The translations under genes were made by a program, and so were the position numbers. This document shows positions 23,553 through 39,060 of a stretch of DNA of 64,000 bases, piece after piece; the stretch's first letter is position 1, and every line of letters begins with the position of its first letter. The notes under the pieces are model-generated. The model was not told where the DNA came from. It did not search any database and saw only the letters and a program-made list of their open reading frames with translations. Origin of the DNA: Tetragonia tetragonoides (taxonomy: Eukaryota > Streptophyta > Magnoliopsida > Caryophyllales > Aizoaceae); assembly GCA_038025085.1 (NCBI GenBank), contig CM076154.1:32976501-33040500 (forward strand), in the 5' to 3' direction.

Positions 23553-24348
23553 AATGGCAAGCATTACTAAAAGGGAATTTGAAATCCTTGATGTGCCTTG
23601 GAAGAACTACTACAAATGAAAGGTTGATGCCCTTGCACACATAAAGGCTAATGGACTTAAGAAAACCATTGAGTAAAATAATAATGCCTCAGAGGAAGAT
23701 TAGGCTAAGGCTAGTATTTTCTTAAGGCATCATCTCCATGAGGACCTGAAAAATGAATACCTCATGGTTGAAGATCCAAAATAATTGTGGCAAAATCTCC
23801 ATGAGAGATATGGGCACAGAGAACAAGTTTTGTTGCCACAAGCCTTGTTTCAATGGGCTAATCTGAGGTTTCAGGACTACAAGTCTGTTAGTGAATACAA
23901 TTCTGCTCTATTGCGTATAACTTCATCTATGAAGTTATGTGGGCAAAATATCACTGAGTATGACATGCTTGAAAAGACTTATTCCACCATGCATGCCTCT
24001 AGTGTGCTACTGCAGCAGCAGTATCGAGAAATAGGATTCAAAAAATACTCTGAACTGATATCTGTGCTTTTGGTGGCTAAGCAGAATAATCAGTTGCTCG
24101 TGCAGAATCATAACATGAGGCATGTTGGAACCACTACAGTGCTAGAGGCACATGCCATCAAAATGGGTGAACAAGGTCGCCAACTGAAAAATAATAGATC
24201 CCGTGGCAAGAATTTTAACAAGGGCAAGCGTCGCCATTTCAAGCGAAAAGGCAAACAAATGAACCAGCAGAGGACTGGCCCAACTGGGAAGCAAAATGTG
24301 ACATGTTTCAAATGTGCCATTAAGGGCCATTTTGCAAAAGAATGTTGA
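23553..24348 (+). pseudogene. Copia gag, with premature stops
   Basis: Starts ATG in MASITKREFEILDV. The first 75 codons hold at least four in-frame stops; then an open run from 23785 covers the capsid core (MWQNLHERYGHREQ... VSEYNSALLRI). It ends with a zinc knuckle C-F-K-C-A-I-K-G-H-F-A-K-E-C (CX2CX4HX4C) at about 24304-24345. Gag forms the virus-like particle that packages the RNA. Confidence 0.9.
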
Positions 24349-24699
24349 ACCGCCAAATATTTCGTAGAATTATATCAAGCTTCCTAGAAAGGCAAAGAGA
24401 AAAATGTTGAGGTCAACTTTTTGGATGAAGGCCCCTGAATGTGCCAAGCCTTGATGTTTCTGATTATTTCATGGACAATGTTGAGAATGAACTTATTACC
24501 AAGCTGGGCATTAATTAAGGTTGCCTTAAATAAGTCATGTTAATTATGTGTTTAATTATGTGTGCTTAATTAAAAGTGTTTAGTTGTGTCTAATTAAGAT
24601 AAATGTTTTAACAAGCATTAGACTATCAATGATATAATAATTTCTTATTAAATAAAAATGACTGTGTTTAATTAATCACTAATCTAACATTTATTCATT

Positions 24700-26120
24700 T
24701 TAGTGAAGATATGAATTTGCGAAAAGGAATTGGCGAACAATGTCTAATTGACAGTGCTGCCACACACACAATCCTGAGTAATAAAGTTTATTTCATCCAA
24801 TTGAAACCAGTCGAGGCAAACGTTAACATCATTGGCGGTGTTGCAAAATTAATTGAAGGATCAGGAAAGGCGTGTGTCATGCTCCCTATGGGGATGAAAA
24901 TTGAAATAAAAGACGTACTGTACTCGAGTAAATCTCGAAGAAATTTGTTGAGTTTTAAAGATGTGCGTCAGAATGGTTACCACATGGAAACCATGACTGA
25001 AGACCAAAAGGAGTACATGTGTCTTACATAAGTTAAAGCTGGCAAGAAATGTGTATTTGAGAAAATGTCAGCGTACTACTCGGGAATGTACTATACGTAC
25101 ATTAATCCCATTGAAATTAATATGGTGTCCAAACAATTACTGGACAACCAAAAATTGTGCTCTCTGTGGCATGACCGTTTGGGTCATCCTGGCACAAGTA
25201 TGATGATAAAAATAATTAAGGGTTCAACTGGACACCCATTGAAAAATGTCCGGATACCAAAATTTGGTGAACACCCTTGTGCTGCATGTTCACTTGGAAA
25301 ATTAATTACGAGACCTTACAAAAGTAAGCTTGGAAGTGAGTCTCCTGCATTCTTGGAAAGAATCCAAGGTGATATTTGCGGGTCTATTCACCCGCCATGC
25401 GGACCATTTCGATATTTCATGATATTAATAGATGCATCAACACGATGGTCGCATGTGAGTTTATTATCGACAAGAAATGTCGCATTTGCCAAATTGTTGG
25501 CACAAATAATTCGATTAAAAACTCAATTTTCAGATCATTCGATAAAGAAGATCAGACTGGATAATGTAGGAGAATTTACATCCCAAACATTCAATGACTA
25601 TTGTATGTATATTGGGATTGAGGTGGAACACCCAGTTGCTCATGTTCATACCCAAAATGGGCTTGTTGAATCTTTGATAAAGCGGTTACAGTTAATTGCT
25701 AAGCCATTATTAATGAAATCAAAGTTACCAGCATCTATTTGGGGACATGCTATATTGCATGCCGCAGAATTAGTACGATTAAGGCCGACTGCGTATCATG
25801 AATTCTCCCTTATGCAATTGGTAACTGGGAAAAAAACAAGTTTTGCGTATCTAAAAACATTTGGGTGTGCAGTTTATGTACCCATAGAACCACCGAACCG
25901 TACTAATATGGGTTCGCAAAGAAGGTTGGGAATATATATCGATTTTGAAACCCCCTCAAATATTAAGTTTTTAGAACCGATGATTGATGATTTGTTCACA
26001 GCACGGTTTGCTGACTATCACTTTGACGAGTCAGTATTCCCAACCTTATGGGGGGAAAAGATAAGGGGAACCAAGTATGGCAGAAATCACGTGGAATGCA
26101 ACAACATTATCTTATCTTGA
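24700..26120 (+). pseudogene. Copia protease and integrase, degenerate
   Basis: Protease: CLIDSAATHTIL holds the catalytic Asp, with Ala replacing the usual Gly after D-S. A stop at 25029-25031 separates it from the integrase. Integrase: an HHCC-type zinc region (HDRLGHPG... CAACSLGK) and the DDE core with QGDICG, RLDNVGEF and NGLVESLIKR, so all three acidic residues are present. A C-terminal part follows (FGCAVYVP, RRLGIYI). About 160 bp of AT-rich non-coding sequence (24520-24700) separates gag from protease and has GT and AG at its edges. Confidence 0.85.
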
Positions 26121-28243
26121 CCCACGTTCAAATGTGTGTGAACATGAAGTTCAGAAAATAATTCATTTGCAAAATATTGCAAATCGATTGCCTGATGCAT
26201 TTACGGATATAAAGAAAGTGACAAATTCACATATTCCAGCCATGAATGTTCCTGCAAGGATTGAGATTCCTACAGGAAATTCTGATAAACGCTTTGAAAA
26301 GGATCCTACTATTAAGCGAAAGCGTGGTCGACCAATTGGCTCAAAAGATTTGAAGCCAAGAAAATAAAAAAGGTTGGAAAATGTGAATGTCAAAGATGTT
26401 CAATCTTCTAATGAAGAAAATGAGCATATGCAGAGCACATGCAATGTCGTCAATCAAAATGAAAATGAAATCTCACTTGAAACCTCAAGTGAGCATGAAG
26501 ATATAGACAATTTTGAGATCTCAATAAACTATGTCTATAATGGAAAAAAATGGAATAGAAAAAACATTAAGATTGATGACGTATTTGCATACACAGTTGC
26601 CACAGAGATAGTCATAAATGAGGATGACATTGAACCAAAATCAGTCGATGAATGTCGTCGACGAAGTGATTGGCCAAAATGGAAAGAAGCAATGCAGGAA
26701 GAATTAAACTCATTTGAAAAACGACAAGTTTTTGGGCCGTTAGTCCAAACCCCAAAGGGGGTAAAACCTGTTGGATACAAATGGGTATTTGTTCGAAAAA
26801 GAAATGAGAAAAACGAAATTATAAGATACAAGGCAGGCTTGTAGCTCAAGGTTTTTCTCAAAAGCCAAGACTTGATTATGATGAAACATATTCTCCAGTT
26901 GTTGATGCAACAACGTTGAAATTTCTAATTAGTCTGGCAAATTGTCAAAGACTACAAATGCGCCTAATGGATGTTGTGACTGCTTATTTGTATGGGTCAC
27001 TTGACACTGATATTTACATGAAAGTCCCAGAAGGATTTAAACTGCATGAAGCCAATATTTCAAGAAATCATGATTTGTACTCAATAAAATTGAGTAAATC
27101 TTTATATGGTCTAAAGCAGTCAGGACGGATGTGGTACAACCGTTTAAGTGAATATCTTCTAAGGGAAGGTTATATAAATGATCAAATCTCCCCATGTGTT
27201 TTCATCAAAAGATCTAAATCCGGACTTGCAATCGTAGCAGTATATGTTGATGATCTGAATATCATCGGAACTCCTGATGAAATCGAAAGAACAGCTCAAT
27301 ACCTGATGAAAGAGTTCGAGATGAAGAATTTAGGAAGAACGAGATTTCGCCTTGGTTTGCAGACTGAACATCTCAACGATGGAATTTTTGTCCATCAATC
27401 AAACTACACCGAGAAGGTATTGAAAAAGTTATACATGGACAAAGCACATCCACTACGTTCTCCAATGGTCGTACGTTCTCTAACCCTAAAGACGATCCAT
27501 TCCGACCACGAGAAGAGAATGAAGAAGTTCTTAGACCAGACATGCCATATTTAAGTGCAATCGGAGCTCTAATGTACCTAGCCAACAATACAAGGCCAAA
27601 TATTGCATTCTCGGTGAATCTCCTAGCAAGATACAGTAATGCACCAACAAAGAGACATTGAAATGGGATTAAGCACCTATTCCGCTACCTTCGCGGAACG
27701 ATAAACTCGGGATTATTTTATCCCAAAGGTGCAGATCCTACACTTATTGGATATGCAGATGCAGGATACCTGTCAGATCCCGACAAAGCTAAATCTCAGA
27801 CAGGATACATATTCACTTATGGCGGTACTGCAATCTCATGGAAATCGACCAAACAAACCTTAACCGCCAATTCGTCAAATCAGGCTGAATTAATTGCTCT
27901 TTACGAAGCAGGAAGAGAATGTGTATGATTGAGATCTATGATCCAGCACATACTCAAGGAAAGCGGTTTGAGAACGATTAATGGCATCCCAACTATAATT
28001 TACGAAGACAATAGTGCATGTGTGACTCAAATCAATAATGGCTACATCAAAGGAGACAGAACAAAACACATTGATCCAAAATTCTTCTCCACCCATGATC
28101 TAGAGACAAATGGGACGATAAACGTTGAGCAGATCTACTCATGTGAGAATCTTGCCGACTTGTTCACAAAAACATTGCCACCCAAGAAGTTTGAGGAACT
28201 TGTGCACGGAATAGGGATGCGTCGTCGCTGTAACTTATCCTAA
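26077..28243 (+). pseudogene. Copia reverse transcriptase and RNase H, frameshifted
   Basis: A linker with KRGRPIGSKD is followed by the RT start (DWPKWKEAMQEELNSFE, GYKWVFVRKR). A one-base loss near 26838 shifts the frame within the RLVAQGF block. RT continues at 26842-27554 with MDVVTAYLYGSLD and the catalytic YVDDL at about 27243-27257. RNase H follows with stops (GYADAG, SSNQAELIAL, EDNSACV, HIDPKFFSTHD, NLADLFTKTLP), ending with the stop at 28241-28243. Inactive. Confidence 0.9.
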
Positions 28244-28487
28244 ATTCAGGGGGAGCATTTACGCATCATAAGCATTGTACTCTTTTTTACCTTGATCAGG
28301 TTTTTATCTCACTGGGTTTTTCCTGACAAGGTTTTTAACGAGGCAATGCGCGTATTATGCATTACAATGAACATTGTACTCTTTTTCCCTTACTTTGGTT
28401 TTATCCCACCGGGTTTTCCAAATCAAGGTTTTTAATGAGGCAGCTAATACCCCTATAATTATTAATAGTGATCCATTCAAGGGGGAG

Positions 28488-28693
28488 TGTTGTAATTCCC
28501 ACATGGGTAAATTGGGTGAATGGCTCAAACCAAAGCAATAATAGAGTTTACTGTAATTGTATAGTAAATATCAGTTTGAGCTTTGCCTATAGATAGCCCA
28601 TATTGTAACGAAGAAAAGCAACTCAGTGAAAGCAATAAAAAGCTACGAATACTTTCACTACTTTGAGCTTCCTTTCTGAGCTATCTTTTAACA
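28488..28693 (+). repeat. 3' LTR of the Copia element
   Basis: 206 bp, TG to CA, uninterrupted. It is preceded by the polypurine tract and followed by the target duplication CAATG. Confidence 0.95.
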
Positions 28694-29099
28694 CAATGAA
28701 TGTATTAGAAATAACAACAATAATTGAAAGTTAAAGAACAAATTAAGCATAATATATGTATGGCTATGCCTATTTGTTTTCATTTTGTTTTCTTTTCCTT
28801 AAACGGCAAATTGAAAGTTTATTAGGCATAATGAAAAATATCAAAATACAAAAATTGTGGAGTTAAAAAATGCTCATCTGAATATCCATGTACAATTACG
28901 TACCTATGGGCCTATGGCTACACAGATTAAAGTACAAAATTTCGTTCTGATGTTTGCGGGTAATAAAGAAGCTAAGGTTGCGCTTGATTCTAATTTCAAT
29001 GCCAAGCTCTGGTAGATCGACCATATGCATAATGCATGGCAATAACAAAGGACTATTTTTATTTATTGTACTTGTATAGATATAGATTAGTAGTCCTAT

Positions 29100-32093
<2,994 letters not shown>

Positions 32094-32163
32094 CAAAAGA
32101 GATGATCAAAAATTCAAAGTAGGTAAATGTTCATGAGAGAAACAAGAGATGAAATTTTTATAT

Positions 32164-32433
32164 TGTAACGAGATTAATTCTCTTGCATGAGAATTAATAG
32201 TCTACTATTTTTATTTTTATTTGGATTAATTGTTTTAAGTCTAGTTGAAAAGATAATTATTATTTTATTATCTATTACATATGTTTGGGGACATAAACAT
32301 TTTGGTTTCTTTCAGACCTTGTATTTAATTTGAACATTAAATACGGCGTTGACGCTTCGAATTTTTATGGTTTTTCCGCTGCAACTCGTGATTTTAAATG
32401 GTTTTAAATTAGACGTAAATTCGGGGTGTTACA
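32164..32433. repeat. LTR-like fragment or solo LTR
   Basis: Starts TGTAACGAG and ends GGGGTGTTACA, giving matched TGTAAC/GTTACA termini, and the 3' portion looks like Gypsy LTR ends. Flanks (TATAT and CATTT) do not match, so a target duplication is not supported. The left border coincides with the point where homology between the two subtilase copies ends. Confidence 0.4.
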
Positions 32434-32639
32434 CATTTGGTACCTCCATGCACCAGGAGATAACTCCGACATGATTTCCCATATTTGGTAACAAATTGGC
32501 CACTTAACTAAAAGTCATCTCAAACAACCTATATCTCAATTGAAAGATTGCATTCAAACTCACAGATCACACCTTAAATGTTTAAAGTACAAGTAGCACA
32601 AATGCTGCTTCATCGAAAACTAACAGCAACTTGGCACAA

Positions 32640-32915
32640 ACAACCCAGTGGGATGATTATCAACACAGCTGATGAACATCTTAAGCTTAGATCCACCCTC
32701 TGATGCAAGACAAAGGATACATCTCAATAGTCATAGCATCTACAACCTGTCTCAATTTCCCTTATGGCACACTTTTCATGAAGCTCCTTAATTATTCGCA
32801 TAGACCAGGCCCACTGGCTTGAACTTCTCATCCTTTATCTCACCACCAATGTCACCGCCACACATACGGGATACAACCACCGGCCCACCACTGGGCTCGC
32901 CAACAAACTTTGACC
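32640..32915 (-). pseudogene. Decayed coding fragment of unknown family
   Basis: On the minus strand one frame reads VGEPSGGPVVVSRMCGGDI followed by GGEIKDEKF, and after stops and shifts another reads KMFISCVDNHPTG. The composition and residue order look protein-like, but I do not recognise the family. It ends abruptly at the Stowaway MITE. Confidence 0.3.
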
Positions 32916-33118
32916 ATTAATTTATGAAAATATATAAAGACTCACATTATGAAAATACTTTTGTTAGATTCAAATTTAAAAGTACTTTAAAAAAATCGTA
33001 TTGTTATAATTTTTATATTCATTTAATTGTAGTTATTTACGGTGAAAGTGGTGTCTTGGAGTCCGTATAAAAGTAAAAGTTTTAGGTTTTTTTAAGACGG
33101 AGAGAGTATATACTATAG
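32905..33118. mobile_element. Stowaway-like MITE, copy 2 (left end missing)
   Basis: Shares the 200-bp body with 21070-21330 and keeps the right end (TAAGACGGAGAGAGTATA). The first about 45 bp of the family are absent. Confidence 0.7.
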
Positions 33119-33526
33119 TAATAACCCATAATCAGACCAGTAATTATTTCTGATTTGCAAAGCCCAAACCTACAGCTAAATAATCAATTCAAAAGGTAGT
33201 AGATATTTTGCAAACAAGTAAAACAGAAGTGTACGAGGTGGCTACAAACGAAACTCATCACTATTTCAGCAATGAGACATAATCCTCCTAAAATGAGTTA
33301 CAGGTAGCTTATAACACTAGTGTAGCTTGCTAAAGAAGCTAGAAACAAATTAAAATAAAGCATTAAAATAACTTGAAAAGGGAAATTGGCTAAGTTGCTA
33401 GTTGGGTCCTTACTCCTTATTACATGGGCTTTGATGATCAGTTTTGGGGTGTATCACGTATGCTGGCAATAGAAGCTCCGTAACAAGTTTGACAATGGCA
33501 GAGGATTATGTAGATCAATGATCAGC

Positions 33527-34581
<1,055 letters not shown>

Positions 34582-34596
34582 CATTATCTCAAAAAT

Positions 34597-34770
34597 ATAA
34601 AATTTCCAGTTTGTCCTACCTTTTCCCAGTTTTTTCTAGTTTTGTCCAATTTGACCCAGTTTCTCCCAGTTACCAGTTAGACTTACCAGTTTTCACTAGT
34701 TTTGCCCAATTTTACCCAATTTCTCCCAATTACCAGTCACAAGTTCCCAGTCGAAAAGAACGAGCCCTTA
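34597..34770. repeat. CCAGTTT-type repeat, second copy
   Basis: The same word series and the same AAAAGAACGAGCC ending as 1-170, directly after the microsatellite. In the first copy the AAT microsatellite is on the other side. Confidence 0.7.
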
Positions 34771-35337
34771 GTTGTATGCATATTTTATGCATGATGGTCA
34801 GAACAAATATATTGATTTTGGAAATACTTTACAAATAGTATATGTTATTAAATGTCAAATTTGGTTAAACCATTTTATCAATGAATCCATTGGATTTTAG
34901 ACCTGAATGACAGATAACGTATGAAGTGAAAGATGAATATTCCATCCTAAATCGATAAGTTACATCCTTACCCACAAGTCAACAAGGTTCATATTGATGC
35001 TAGTAAGTCCTGCCACACGGGTCGGTTAGGTTGGATTTGGATCAGGTTTCATCTGAAGCAGTTTGGCCAATATGGGTTGAGTTTTGGTTTTGGATTGACT
35101 TGGTCATCGGGTTTGAACAAAGTTTGTCTTACAAATTTCGGGTCTGAGTCAGATCCGATAAGAAGAAGAACTGATCATTAGTATGTCGAGTATTTTCACG
35201 TCAAATTCAGTCAAACTTTTAGTAGGTTGGGTTCGGGTCGATTATCAGACCGGGCCAGATTTTGCGAGCGGCCTATAAAAGAGGTCATTAGGTGACCGAG
35301 TGAAGTGAGCGCGCTAAAGGGGTTAACTTAGAAATTA
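34771..35337. other. Upstream spacer of F-box gene A
   Basis: AT-rich, then GGGTTCGGGTC/GGTTAGGTTGG-type low-complexity sequence (about 35010-35270). No gene. It probably contains the promoter of gene A, but no clear TATA box was seen. Confidence 0.35.
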
Positions 35338-35346
35338 GGCGGGAAA
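35338..35346 (+). promoter_or_regulatory. E2F-like site GGCGGGAAA upstream of gene A
   Basis: A perfect match to the E2F consensus (TTTCCCGCC in reverse) 18 bp before the ATG. The same site occurs 20 bp before the ATG of the intact paralogue (53435-53443). It lies in the leader, so function is inference. Confidence 0.4.
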
Positions 35347-37250
35347 GATAGAGAGAGCAAAGAAATGAGCCGTCACTTCCGCAATAGGTTTTCATGGTTA
35401 GAACTTCCACCGGAACTCCTTGAATCAATTGCCGATCGCCTGAAACCTATTTCCGATGATCTCCGTTCATTTCGCTGTGTCTGCAAACGATGGCGATCCT
35501 CAATTCCACCTCCATTGGTCAGTCTCTCTCCTCTTTTACCTCACGAATTCCCTCCCATTTCCCTCTATAACGACTACCCTAGGTTCATTAAACTTCCTGA
35601 CCAGCCCTACGTCGTCGTCTCCACCACCGTTTATCTCCTCTGCCCGCCACCACCTCTACGTGGCGATTACAATAACAGCGGTTGGCTTGTCGCTGTCGAG
35701 CAATCGAATCCCGGAAAGGTACGCCTCTTTCATCCCCTCAATAGGCATTCAATTGAAGCTGAAAATGATGATGGTACTGTTAATTTCCCCCAAATTGTCC
35801 CTAATTTGTCTTCAATTGAGATCAGCAAAGGATTCAATTTTAAGGTTGCCTGAGCGTATTTCATATTTGCGTCACGTAGTGGGGTTTCGGTTCAACAAAG
35901 TGCTTTTGTGGCCAAACCCTTATTTGACATCCCCACCCATAGAGGATTGCTCACTCATGGCCTTGAATGATGATGGGGAGTTGGTATGTTTACGATTAAA
36001 AAATGAAAATTATGACCACTACAGAATAATTGCGGGGCAAGTGTCTAAGTTTGATGATATAGTTATTCGGAAGGGGATTGTTGTTGCGGTTGATCATTCT
36101 GGGAGACTTTATAAGATCGAATACAAAAGGATGGAAGCCACCGCAGCACTTGTTGCTGTTCCTACGTTCTCAATGACTAATGGAAGGCGAAAGCGGTTGT
36201 TGTTGGACTCAGACACCCGTGAATTATACTTGATTGTTAGGGAACATGGAATCATGGAAGCGACAAAATTTGAGGTTTACATGTTAAACACATTTGAGGG
36301 TGTGTGGGATGAGCTTCCAAGTTTGGGGGATAGGGTTTTGTTTGTGAGTTTAGATACTTGTTTCTTTATTCAAGCTCGGGATCTTCCTGGATTTCAAGGG
36401 AATTGTATTGTCTTTTCGATGTTTTGCTTCCCCGCGTACTCTGGATCAAACGTTCCTGATGCCTCATTGTTCCAAGCTGCTGTTAGTCATTATTTAAATG
36501 TTGGGGTGTACAGATATGGAGAGGGTGAAAATTTCAAGCTTATTTCAGATTGTCCTGGTTTTTCGGATGTCTTATGGCCTCCTCCACAATGGATTTGGGA
36601 ATATACACCAACATCTTATGAGTAAGTTGTGAAATCCTTCAACATTTAATTCTGTCCCTACATATTGATTTTATTCACTTTGGAATTTGGGTGTTTTGGT
36701 GAATTGAAGCAATAGGTTCTCATTCCCTTAAAACTTAAAAGTGATCAATTGATTCATTATTTGAAATTGGGGAATCAATAGGTTGTCATTCTTTATATCT
36801 TGCTGGATTTATAAACTGTAATTGATCTGAACTGCATATGAGATTGAAATGTTTGATCAAGGTGTATGAAATGTTTATATGCCAAAGCAGAGGGAGGTAG
36901 GAAACTTCAAATAAAGCAGGACCACTAAAGATTTCCTGTAGCTTAGATCACTACATCAGTGGCTAGTGAAACGTAGTATGTGTGAAATTCAGATAAAATA
37001 AACATTGTGGGAAGAGATGAAATTGAGGGACTGTATTCTAAAATTGTCAATACAATATAATTGTCTATTTATAATGTTACTCCATGGTTAGAGACTAGAG
37101 TTCCAGCTTACTTGATACCATAAAACTAATTCTTTTCACTTTCTTAGCAAAATAGCTACTGGTACAAGTTAAGTAGATATAATTTCAGTATTGACACACT
37201 TCATATATATAATGGTTAATGACTTGAAGCTTCTGCTCTGACATCAGGCC

Positions 37251-37578
37251 CATGGTTCGAAATCGCGGTATCGGTCGCGATCGCGGAAACGGTCGCGATA
37301 TCGCGGAAGCGGACTGATATCGGCGATGCGTATCAAGTCGTGCTTGTCGCGGCATAAATTTTTTTATCAACTATATCTCTTGTATCGGCCATTTATCGGC
37401 CGTATCGGTCATATATCGGCCCTGCATCGGCCGTATCGGTCATATAGCGGCCGTATCGGTCAAGTATCGGCCAAATAATAAACAATGTTACGTAGCGGGA
37501 TATCGCGTATCGGCGACCTCAAAAACCGATACGATACGGCCGATACGATACGTCGCGGCCGATATTTAATACCATGAT
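37251..37578. mobile_element. CpG-rich repeat element in intron 1 of gene A
   Basis: A strongly GC/CpG-rich island in AT-rich intron, built from words like TATCGGCC, CGGTATCGGTCGCG and CCGATACG. Ends are imperfect inverted repeats (CATGGTTCGAAATCGCGG and CATGGTATTAAATATCGG). The paralogous intron sites at about 38760 and 55327 read straight through AGGCC(C/T)AGTCATT, so this is an insertion; GGCC may be duplicated at the flanks. Confidence 0.6.
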
Positions 37579-37879
37579 CGGGCCTAGTCATTGTGATTTC
37601 CAATTGTTCGTAACAGCTTGGTGATTCTTAGTCAGAGAGGTTGCTAGTAATACCACAAATGCACTATTAGATTTTTGCCTGTGCAAAATATTGTCACTGT
37701 ATAACACCGTCATCTGGCATCAACAACATATGAAATTCAAGTATATACTGATGATCTATGGTTTTGAATTTGTCAGTTTTAGGAATACAAATACAAGAAT
37801 ATATTACTTTTATGTCTGTCCTAGCTCCTAGGGAGTAGGGACTGGATTTCCAGCCTCATTAGTGGAACACACTAGGTAG

Positions 37880-39060
37880 TTGACACCCATTGTAGAAAGC
37901 TCGGGATCTGCCTGGATTTTAAGGGAATTGTATTGTCTTTCCTAAGGATTGCTTCCCTGTATATTCGGGAACAAACATTCCTAATGGCTCATTGTTCCCC
38001 GGGTTTAGTCAGTATTTTAATGTAGGGGTGTATAGATATGGAGAGGGTGAAATTTTCAAGCTCATTTCGGATTGTACTGGTTTTCTGATGTCTTTTGCCC
38101 CCCTCCACAATGGATTTGGGAAGATACACCAACATCTTATGAGTAAGTTGTGAAATCCTTCAACATTTTACTCAGTACCTGCATGTTGATTTATTTCGCC
38201 TTGGAATTTGGGTGTTTTGGTGAATTGAAGCATAGGTTCTCATTCCCTTAAAAGTAATCAATGGGTTCATTTGAATTTGGCAAACCAATAGATCTCATTC
38301 TTTACATCTTGCTGCATGTATAAACTGTAATTGATCTGAACTGCATATGAGATTGAAATGTTTGATTAAAGTGCTTGAAATGTTTATATATCAAAGCAGA
38401 GTGAGGTAGGAAACTTCAAAAAGGACAGAGACACTAACATTGATGAAGATTTCTTGTAGGTCACTTCAGTGGCTACTGAAAATTAGTATCTGTGCATCCA
38501 AAAAATTCAGATAAATAAAGATTGTGGGGAGAGATGAAATTGAGGAATTCTATAAGTGTCAATACAATATCATTGTGGTCTATCCATCATGTTGTTCCAT
38601 GGTTAGAGTTCCGGCTTACTTGATGTTGTATAACCAATTCTATTCACTTTCTTAGCAAAGTAACTTTACAAGTTAAGTAGACTGTAGACATAATTTTAAA
38701 TATTGATGTACTTCATATATATAATGGTAACTGATTTGAAGATTCTGCTCTGACATTAGGCCCAGTCATTTGCCAATTGTTCATAGCTGCTTGGTGATTC
38801 TTATTTTCTTTTTTGAGGGACTGCTTTGATTCTTAGTACAGAGAGGTTACAATTTTAGTAATACCACAAATGCATTATCAGAATTTTTGTCTGGCATTCA
38901 CAACATATAAAGTTAAAGTATTTACTGATGATCTATGGTTTCAATTAATTAGATTTAGGAATAAAAATACAAGGTTATTTTGCTTTTATGTCGTTTCTAG
39001 GCTCAACATTTCCAGCCTCATTAGTGGAACACAGTAGCATAGTTGACACACATTGTAGAA
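37880..39060 (+). pseudogene. Tandem duplicate of propeller exon end and intron inside gene A
   Basis: 37890-38145 repeats the last about 85 codons of exon 1 of gene A, with a stop (GF then TAA), one-base indels and the same donor (GAGTAAGTTGTG). 38146-39060 repeats the start of the intron. It is closer in places to gene C (CIVFPKDCF, SGTNIP). It is non-coding now and lies wholly within the intron. Confidence 0.8.

Larger units (their letters stand above)
21695..28693 (+). mobile_element. Copia LTR retrotransposon, about 7 kb, degenerate
   Basis: The element is bounded by a 5-bp target duplication CAATG (21690-21694 and 28694-28698). Each LTR starts TGTTGTAATT and ends TTTTAA(A/C)A. The 5' LTR is 21695-22241 including a 341-bp Helitron (206 bp without it); the 3' LTR is 28488-28693 (206 bp). 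I count about 10 differences between the LTRs (about 5 percent). The purine tract AAGGGGGAG sits at 28479-28487. Order gag, protease, integrase, reverse transcriptase, RNase H identifies Copia. All genes carry stops or frameshifts, so it is not autonomous now. It lies between the two subtilase copies. Confidence 0.95.

Noticed and set aside
32164..32433. Clear solo LTR
   Set aside because: Termini match but flanking target duplication does not; recorded only as LTR-like.
35456..36625. Independent 389-codon protein starting in the second frame of gene A
   Set aside because: Its first third is the F-box region read out of frame; the propeller part belongs to gene A after the one-base frameshift.
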